Source: Candidatus Melainabacteria bacterium
Lineage (GTDB): Bacteria; Cyanobacteriota; Vampirovibrionia; Obscuribacterales; Obscuribacteraceae
Direction: 5' to 3'
Length of the DNA stretch: 64,000 nt
Assembly (NCBI GenBank): GCA_003242885.1
Contig: QKMZ01000015.1
Location: 519,568 to 583,567, forward strand
Shown here one piece after another: positions 58,646-64,000 of this stretch. The notes under the pieces were generated by a model, which ran no database searches, was not told the DNA's origin, and saw only the letters and a program-made list of their open reading frames with translations. Numbering within the stretch: position 1 is the stretch's first letter; each line of letters starts with the position of its first letter. A program made the translations under genes and the position numbers.

Positions 58646-60115
58646 TTACGTGATGCGCCCCGAAATGGGGAGTGTGAAAGTAAATGTACTCCCCTTACCC
58701 GGTTCACTTTCCACCCAAATCTTTCCGCCGTGCAGTTCGACAATCATCTGACAAATTGCGAGCCCCAGCCCACTTCCGCCCTTGCTCTCGCCGTCGTTCT
58801 TCACTTGTTGAAAGCGCTCGAAAATTGTTCTTTGAGCTTCTTTTGGAATACCGCGACCCTGGTCAACAACCGAGACATGTGCAACGGCTCCGACTTGTTT
58901 CGCACTCATCTTTATCGTTGCGCCTTTTGGTGAGAATTTGAAGGCGTTTCCAACGAGGTTGTACAAGACGCGGCTAAGCTTTTCTTGATCAGCTTTCACG
59001 GTCAAGTCAGTTTCTTCTACTTCCATTTTTAAATCATGTTCTTTCATCCAATCTTCGAAATTGAGACGAACTTCTTTAAATACAGTGGACAGCTCTACGT
59101 CTTCCGCTTCAATAGTCATCATGCCCGACTTTATTTTTTGAACATCGAGCAGGTCGTTAATAAGATTCATCATGCGCAGGCTATTTCTATCCGCCAGTTT
59201 GATCATCGACTCCCCGCGGTCATTGAGTGTGCCCAACATGCCTTCATCGAGCATGGTGAAACAGCCTTGAATCGAGGTAAGCGGAGTGCGCAAATCGTGC
59301 GTAAGCATGTTGACCATATCTTCTTTCATTCGCGCCGTTTCTTGAATCTCTTCTGCCATGCGGTGAAACATATTGTCTAGTTGAGCAATCTCATCATTGC
59401 CTTTCATCGGCGGATGGAGAGGTTGATCTGCGCCAAGGCGAAACGCGTTGTCGTTAACGATACCAATACGCGACGTGATGCGCTTCACGACAAACGCTGC
59501 GATGGCTGCGCTAAACAAAATGCTGAATAAGACAGCAAGAATCGCATAGATGCCAATCTGGTGTCTGAGTTCTGCTTGTCGCGCATGACTGCTGTCTGCG
59601 ACGTCCTTTTCATGCTGCGCAAATATCGTAATTTCGTGCGACATGCATGTTCTGAAAATCTGCTTCAGGCGAGCCATTTTAGCAGGGTGTGTTGCCAAAA
59701 CTTCTTCAATTTTCCCGGCTTCAACATCACGTGCTGCTTCCGCCACAATGCGGTCCGCCTCATCGACTTGATTCATCGAGGCCGTGATATTGCCCTGCAC
59801 CGCTTTTTGATCGTCGGTCAGTTCAATCAGTTCTTTGTAGTTTTCTTTGATTGGACCAAACTCTTTTCTGAAAGAGAGGTCGATCCTATGATTTCTCTCC
59901 CAGTTTTGCTTGAAACTCATGACCGCTTCCCAGGACCTGTAGAAATGGTTGTTCAGCCTGGTAATGCAATCGGAGATTCTGCGTGCCTTAATTGCGCGCG
60001 CGGCTTCGAGTTCTGCTTCCCTTTGCGCGTGCAGCAACATGCCAACGCAGGCTATCTCAAAGCAAAGCGGTATTGCAACCAAGAGCAAAGCTTGACGAGT
60101 GAGGGAGAGTTTCAA
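58646..60115 (-). CDS. Membrane sensor histidine kinase
   Basis: A 489-residue complete kinase: membrane helix (about 9-29), helical sensor region of about 155 residues (four-helix-bundle type), second helix (about 188-210), HAMP (211-262), HisKA with HDLRTPL (His273), N-box NLVGNAFKF (386-394), G1 DQGRGI (418-423) and G2 GGSGLGL (446-452). All catalytic motifs are intact, unlike the kinase-like protein at 49283. It starts at TTG 60115. No response regulator is adjacent, so it is an orphan in this window. Whether it talks to the island regulators is unknown. Confidence 0.9.
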   Translation of the reverse strand: MKLSLTRQALLLVAIPLCFEIACVGMLLHAQREAELEAARAIKARRISDCITRLNNHFYRSWEAVMSFKQNWERNHRIDLSFRKEFGPIKENYKELIELTDDQKAVQGNITASMNQVDEADRIVAEAARDVEAGKIEEVLATHPAKMARLKQIFRTCMSHEITIFAQHEKDVADSSHARQAELRHQIGIYAILAVLFSILFSAAIAAFVVKRITSRIGIVNDNAFRLGADQPLHPPMKGNDEIAQLDNMFHRMAEEIQETARMKEDMVNMLTHDLRTPLTSIQGCFTMLDEGMLGTLNDRGESMIKLADRNSLRMMNLINDLLDVQKIKSGMMTIEAEDVELSTVFKEVRLNFEDWMKEHDLKMEVEETDLTVKADQEKLSRVLYNLVGNAFKFSPKGATIKMSAKQVGAVAHVSVVDQGRGIPKEAQRTIFERFQQVKNDGESKGGSGLGLAICQMIVELHGGKIWVESEPGKGSTFTFTLPISGRIT

Positions 60116-60137
60116 TCGGGCACCGCTTTTTTATCTG

Positions 60138-60161
60138 TAGGGGTGACGCCATGCGTCGCCC
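60138..60161. repeat. REP-like GC-rich palindrome, copy 2
   Basis: GGGTGACGC-CAT-GCGTCGCCC with a preceding GTAG lies just upstream of the histidine kinase start. It is related to the palindromes at 27831 and 61496. Confidence 0.5.
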
Positions 60162-60259
60162 GGTTTTATCGTGAGGGCGAATTGCGCACATCCGAATTCA
60201 TTGTGGCGGGGGGGGTGTTGCACGAGTCCAATTTTCAATTTGTCACCAATTGAGAATGC

Positions 60260-60454
60260 TTATGCCTGCGTTTCCAAGGCTGTCGCAATCGACGCGTCGT
60301 TGTCATCGCAGAGTTTCACCAAATAATCAATTTCATGCTGCTGAAGTGTGCTCGCGAAATGCGCAAGTTTTGCATGCCAACCTGCGCCTGTCTGGCGCAG
60401 TGCGAGAAAGCGCTCAAACTCAGCCTTAAGTTCTTTGCTGATATCGTCTGTCAT
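60260..60454 (-). CDS. Small hypothetical protein
   Basis: A 64-residue helical protein (DDISKELKAEFERFLALRQTGAGWHAKLAHFASTLQQHEIDYLVKLC). ATG 60454 has only a weak ribosome site (GTGAAG). It lies between the histidine kinase and tRNA-His. No family is recognised. Confidence 0.5.
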   Translation of the reverse strand: MTDDISKELKAEFERFLALRQTGAGWHAKLAHFASTLQQHEIDYLVKLCDDNDASIATALETQA

Positions 60455-60535
60455 ATGACTACTTCACTCAAAGGATGGAAGTATATCGTTTCATATGATT
60501 GCGGAACTCTTACTCGATTTATTTGAAGTAGTCAA

Positions 60536-60563
60536 AAGAAAAAAGCCCCGCACTGCGGAGCTT
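60536..60563 (-). terminator. Rho-independent terminator of tRNA-His
   Basis: On the minus strand AGCTCCGC-AGT-GCGGGGCT is an 8-bp stem (one G-T pair) followed by TTTTTTCTTTT. It lies 10 bp past the CCA end of tRNA-His. Confidence 0.88.
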
Positions 60564-60573
60564 TCGAAAATAA

Positions 60574-60649
60574 TGGGGCAGACGAGGGGAATCGAACCCC
60601 CGAATACTGGAACCACAATCCAGTGCCTTAACCTCTTGGCGACGCCTGC
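60574..60649 (-). tRNA. tRNA-His (GTG anticodon)
   Basis: A 76-nt cloverleaf read on the minus strand: acceptor GCAGGCG/CGTCTGC, D arm, anticodon arm CTGGA-TTGTGGT-TCCAG with anticodon GTG, T arm with GGTTCGATTCC, discriminator C73 and an encoded CCA (60574-60576). The base before the 5' end (60650) is G on the minus strand, pairing with C73 as in bacterial tRNA-His with genomically encoded G-1. Confidence 0.96.
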
Positions 60650-60659
60650 CATGGCGTAG

Positions 60660-60677
60660 CCGGACAACGGTGTCCGG
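60660..60677. repeat. Inverted repeat in the tRNA-His leader
   Basis: CCGGACA-ACGG-TGTCCGG is a 7-bp perfect stem 10 bp upstream of the tRNA-His 5' end. It may fold in the precursor and affect 5' processing, or be a protein site. No T-run follows. Confidence 0.4.
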
Positions 60678-60867
60678 AGAATTCATATATTATCATGGCG
60701 CCCGGGACGGTTAGTCGTTGGGGCTTTCAGAGCTTCACAAAGGGTTTCGCAGCCGAAAAACTCGCCTCCTCGGGGAATAGGCAGCCCGGTCAGCGGATGA
60801 GATAATCAAGGGAAGGGATCCCGTGCACCATAATATCCGCCCATCTCTCGTCAGGTGACGTTTTCCT

Positions 60868-61455
60868 ATGCCTGTTATTGAAGAGCAACCCAAATTAGCC
60901 AAATCGTCTGCAAAAACGATTTTGGGAAAGGCAATTGCGCTGACATTCTTTATTTTCGGCGGGCTGTGTCTGTTCGTTTATTTCGACAGCGTTGGGTGTT
61001 CGATGTACTACTCCGGGCATCCAGAGAAGGCTTTGGAACCAACGAAGCGAGCATTATGGGTCCAGGAAACAGTGCTCGGACATGACAATCTAGAAGTTGC
61101 GAATACAAAAAAGAATTTAGCTCGTGTATACGACGCGTTGAAGCGATTCGATGATGCTGAGCCGCTGTATGTTTCATCGATGAAAATATACAAGGATAAA
61201 GACCAGCTGAAGTCGCACGCTTATGCGGAAACGTTGTGCTTCTACGGTGACCATCAGATGTTGATGCAAAAATACAATGATTCACTGGGAAACTACAAAG
61301 AAGCGCGACTGATTTTGGCGGATTTGCGATTGCAGGAAACGCGCGAGTACGCGTGGACACTGCAGCGTGTTGCAAATGCTCTAAAGGCGCTGAACAGGCG
61401 GGACGAAGCGCAACCAATTGACGCCGAAGCAAGCAAGATTTTGCAGAAGGTTTGA
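60868..61455 (+). CDS. Membrane-anchored TPR protein
   Basis: A 195-residue protein with one membrane helix (about 19-40) and TPR repeats of the kinesin-light-chain style (MYYSGHPEKALEPTKRALWVQETVLGHDNLEVANTKKNLARVYDALKRFDDAEPLYVSSMKIY). It is likely a membrane-bound scaffold. It is convergent with feoB, with a palindromic repeat between them. Confidence 0.75.
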   Translation: MPVIEEQPKLAKSSAKTILGKAIALTFFIFGGLCLFVYFDSVGCSMYYSGHPEKALEPTKRALWVQETVLGHDNLEVANTKKNLARVYDALKRFDDAEPLYVSSMKIYKDKDQLKSHAYAETLCFYGDHQMLMQKYNDSLGNYKEARLILADLRLQETREYAWTLQRVANALKALNRRDEAQPIDAEASKILQKV

Positions 61456-61495
61456 GAAAAAGGTGCCGCGGACAACGCGCCCGCACGCTGAGAAC

Positions 61496-61516
61496 GGGCG
61501 ACGCATGGCGTCGCCC
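61496..61516. repeat. REP-like GC-rich palindrome, copy 3
   Basis: GGGCGACGC-ATG-GCGTCGCCC followed by CCTCTAC, placed between the stop codons of two convergent genes. It is related to 27831-27855 and 60138-60161. It may also work as a terminator stem. Confidence 0.5.
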
Positions 61517-61518
61517 CT

Positions 61519-63624
61519 CTACATTCCTAACAGCTTAAATACTGGTGGAAGGGCGATGCTCAGCAGACCGCCGATTACGAACGCGGCGATCCATGAGCCA
61601 ATCCAAATGGTGAATGCGATTTTGGGACCGCGCTCTTTTGTCATCACACCGACAGTTGCGATGCAGGGAACGAACAAGGTGATGACGATCATCGCTGTGA
61701 GGGCTTGTGCGGCAGTCATAGGAACTTCCGTCAATCCGAATGATGCGAAGTCGCGGCGGACTATTCCTAATACAAACGTTGTTGCGATGCGTGGATCTGA
61801 TGGCAGATGAAGCCATGCCACCGTAATTGGTTGCAGCGCATTGACAAACAATGAAAGCAGTCCAGTCATATGTGCAATGCTAACCGCAAAACCGGCGATG
61901 AAGAACGGCTTGGTTGCTTCTTTGAGGAAGGCGTATGATTTGGACCAGGTTTTTTTCAATACATTGTCCATGCGAGGGAAACGCATGGGAGGAAGATCCA
62001 TGATCAGTGCGTCGGACTTGCCTGGCAGCACCATATTCAGTGCGACACCAGTTGTTGCAAGAATGGTCGTGACGATCGCTCCGTATATAGCCCAAGCGTA
62101 AAGACCGCCTATTTGAGCCAGTGTCCCTGAGACGACTCCGAGCTGTGCGGAGCATGGAATTGCGACTCCGAGCAAAGCTGTCGCGATTATCTTTTCGCGG
62201 CGAGTGCTCAGAAGGCGTGTGGTGATGGTGGCCATAGTCACGCAACCTAGTCCGAGAATAAGAGGAATAATTGCACGGCCGTTTAATCCTACTTTGTTCA
62301 AGACCCGGTCTACAAGCACTGCCAGGCGAGGAAGATATCCGGAATCTTCCAACATCGAAAGACCGAAGTAGAATCCGAGGACTAGTGGGAATAGAAGCCC
62401 GAGCAGATAAGTAACCGTAAGCGTGAGCATTCCGTACTCGCCGACAAGGATATTACCCAAAACTGCCCTGGCGGAAGGATGGCTCCAGAACTGGTAGTTC
62501 ACTTCATCTGCTGGAACAGACTTGATTGTGGTGTCCAGGTTTGCACTCACCAGAGGATTGGCGAATGTTCCTTGCGGGAAATCAAAAGTCTTGTTTCCGA
62601 TGGTGATTGTGCAAGGGAAAGTCGTAGCTGCAACGCGCCGTACTAGCGGTTCATAGTAGACCTTCATGCCTTTCTTCTCGGTGATTTCAACCACCGTGCC
62701 GGCTACAAAAACACCAAGCAATTGATAGAAGATCATGTAGCAAACAAAGGCGGCAGCGACCGTTCCCGCCACCGGATGCAGCAGCAGCCTGCCTAGTTTG
62801 GTGGAGAATGTCTTTTTCTTGGATGTAGAACGAATGCATACTTCAGCAATTTCGTTGACGCGTTGACGTCTGCGTCTATAAATGTCTTGGCGATGATTAC
62901 TCGTTGGTTGTGCTGGCTGAAGCGCCGTTGTTTCAGTAAAGCTGCGTTCTGCTCGAATTGCTGTAATTGCTGTCGCATGAGCTTCAATAGATTGCGAGTC
63001 TCCTTCGAGGATCAGCAATGCATGGGCGTGAGAAATTTTTTGCTCGATGTATGGCGTCAGCAATTCATTCAGTGACGCATCGCTCTTTCCTTTTTTTGCT
63101 AGTGAAAGGTGTGCGCCAATGTTTTCAATTCCTTCCTTGCGAACGGCTACGCAAGTGATGACAGGTACATCGAGCGTTTCACTTAGCTTTGCCGTATCAA
63201 TGAGCAGCCCTCTGTGTTTTGCTTCATCCCATTGATTGATGACGACGACCATTGGTTTGCCCATATCAATCAATTGCAGTGTCAGGAAAAGGTCGCGTTC
63301 GAGACTCAATGCCGAAACGACGTTTATCACTAACTCCGCATCAACAATCAGCCTGCGGGCGGCTCTCTCTTCGTCGTTAAAACTCGAAACTCCGTAAACT
63401 CCAGGTGTATCAACAAGCTCATGCTCGCCAAACGCACCACGTGCAATGTCGATGGTCGTGCCTGGGTAATTAGATACGTCGGCGCTCAGCCCTGTGAGCG
63501 CATTGAAAATCACCGATTTGCCGACGTTTGGATTACCTGCCAACACAACTTTTAGCTGTGAGCGAACGGCGGGCTCCAACCCGCGCGACTTCGATTCCAA
63601 GACGCTGTTAGTTCCAGTCGCCAT
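61519..63624 (-). CDS. feoB: Ferrous iron transporter FeoB
   Basis: A 701-residue inner-membrane Fe2+ transporter. The N-terminal G domain has G1 GNPNVGKS (30-37), Thr in YPGTT for G2, G3 DTPG (72-75) and G4 as NQWD (usually NxxD). The C-terminal half has the Gate/FeoB_C segments (YLPRLAVLVDRVLNKVGLNGRAIIPLILGLGCVT). A Thr/Gln/Arg-rich linker is present near 240. No FeoA gene is adjacent; a separate or absent FeoA is common. GGAGAGG precedes ATG 63624. It is somewhat shorter than the E. coli protein. Confidence 0.93.
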   Translation of the reverse strand: MATGTNSVLESKSRGLEPAVRSQLKVVLAGNPNVGKSVIFNALTGLSADVSNYPGTTIDIARGAFGEHELVDTPGVYGVSSFNDEERAARRLIVDAELVINVVSALSLERDLFLTLQLIDMGKPMVVVINQWDEAKHRGLLIDTAKLSETLDVPVITCVAVRKEGIENIGAHLSLAKKGKSDASLNELLTPYIEQKISHAHALLILEGDSQSIEAHATAITAIRAERSFTETTALQPAQPTSNHRQDIYRRRRQRVNEIAEVCIRSTSKKKTFSTKLGRLLLHPVAGTVAAAFVCYMIFYQLLGVFVAGTVVEITEKKGMKVYYEPLVRRVAATTFPCTITIGNKTFDFPQGTFANPLVSANLDTTIKSVPADEVNYQFWSHPSARAVLGNILVGEYGMLTLTVTYLLGLLFPLVLGFYFGLSMLEDSGYLPRLAVLVDRVLNKVGLNGRAIIPLILGLGCVTMATITTRLLSTRREKIIATALLGVAIPCSAQLGVVSGTLAQIGGLYAWAIYGAIVTTILATTGVALNMVLPGKSDALIMDLPPMRFPRMDNVLKKTWSKSYAFLKEATKPFFIAGFAVSIAHMTGLLSLFVNALQPITVAWLHLPSDPRIATTFVLGIVRRDFASFGLTEVPMTAAQALTAMIVITLFVPCIATVGVMTKERGPKIAFTIWIGSWIAAFVIGGLLSIALPPVFKLLGM

Positions 63625-63825
63625 TGCCTCTCCAGCTTTGATGAGTCAAAGTTTATCAGTTGCGTATTCCCACTACAACTTTATTGAAAGAAAAGATAAC
63701 TCTGGTTTTGGTTCCGCGCGTAACGAGGGACCATCGTGCTAAAGTCAAGCACGTTGCGACTTCGGTGCTTCGGAATAGGCACCAGCGCTAGTGTTTTCGG
63801 CAGGGCAGGAGGCTGAACCGGCAAG

Positions 63826-64000
63826 ATGATCTTTTGCTCATCTCCCTATTTCAGACCTACTTTGCTCGCGCTTTTGGCCGCCTGCAACTTTCTTCTGCCT
63901 TTCGCTGCTCTAGGGCAGGAGCCGCTGGACGGCAAGCTGCCATTGGATCCGCCAACTTCAACCACTGCGCCGAAGCCCAGTAGCACTTCCTCAGCGTCGG
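63826..64000 (+). CDS. Start of a secreted protein or lipoprotein, 3' truncated by window edge
   Basis: An open frame from ATG 63826 to the window end (58 codons seen). The N-terminus is a signal peptide (RPTLLALLAACNFLLPFAALG-QE). LAAC could be a lipobox (lipoprotein), otherwise cleavage would be after ALG. The visible mature part is Pro/Ser/Thr-rich. An in-frame stop at 63814 and GGAGG at 63808-63812 (a rather long 13 nt away) limit the start to this ATG. No function can be given. Confidence 0.55.
   Translation, partial: MIFCSSPYFRPTLLALLAACNFLLPFAALGQEPLDGKLPLDPPTSTTAPKPSSTSSAS

Overview
The window looks like a chromosome segment of a Gram-negative-type bacterium close to the non-photosynthetic Cyanobacteria relatives (Vampirovibrionia/Melainabacteria, perhaps Obscuribacterales). 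This is an inference from gene content: a complete-looking type IV pilus (T4P) motor cluster that contains a cyanobacterial SigF-like sigma factor, an S-layer-homology (SLH) envelope protein, a Ser/Thr kinase with an FHA partner, Tad-like pseudopilin genes, a caspase-like peptidase, and many secreted TPR or low-complexity proteins. There are no photosynthesis genes, no rRNA, no insertion sequence and no CRISPR array. One tRNA gene (His) is present.

Layout. 1-3.0 kb: the end of a BNR/VPS10-like beta-propeller gene, a MoaD/ThiS-like sulfur carrier, a sulfotransferase and a MoeB-rhodanese fusion. 3.2-6.1 kb: small membrane proteins, a B12-binding-type radical SAM protein and a LuxR-like HTH protein. 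6.1-20.7 kb (all minus strand): nucleotidyltransferase, PilP-like, PilO, a PilM-PilN fusion, PilD, an ABC transporter pair, a SigF-like sigma factor, PilC, PilT, PilB with three C-terminal zinc ribbons, and a PilB paralogue that stops before the ATPase core. No secretin (PilQ) or pilin gene is seen. 21-27.7 kb: TPR membrane protein, SGNH-like protein, caspase-like and TPR proteins, and small secreted or membrane proteins. 27.9-40 kb: SLH protein with seven internal repeats, Ser/Thr kinase, secreted proteins, three Tad-like proteins, an 885-residue membrane protein with repeated KT[LM]xD/E motifs, and a small FHA protein.

40.0-57.0 kb is the most unusual part. A ~410-bp direct repeat (39992-40408 and 56557-56963) brackets about 16 kb. 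The left copy joins the intact FHA gene to a remnant of another gene start. The right copy joins a remnant of the FHA gene start to the intact version of that other gene (56926-58155). This is the arrangement expected if DNA was inserted by recombination inside one divergent promoter region. Nine promoters inside this interval share one architecture: a direct repeat TTCAC-N6-TT(A/C)AC placed 26-27 nt upstream of a -10 hexamer. This is the geometry of PhoB/OmpR-activated promoters. They precede a patatin-like lipase, a hemerythrin-like protein, an alpha/beta hydrolase operon, a TPR protein, a degenerate histidine-kinase-like protein, a MshEN-TPR protein, a secreted repeat protein and an ECF sigma factor. 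The same interval encodes two 223-residue OmpR-family regulators whose receivers lack the phospho-acceptor Asp (Ser in one, Glu in the other), next to the kinase-like protein, whose ATP-binding motifs are degraded. I read this as a self-contained, phosphorylation-independent or otherwise unconventional envelope or stress regulon. It is the best candidate here for an undescribed system.

57-64 kb: the intact right-hand gene, a zinc-ribbon membrane protein with a paralogue in the island, a full sensor histidine kinase, tRNA-His, a TPR protein, FeoB, and the start of a secreted protein or lipoprotein cut by the window edge.
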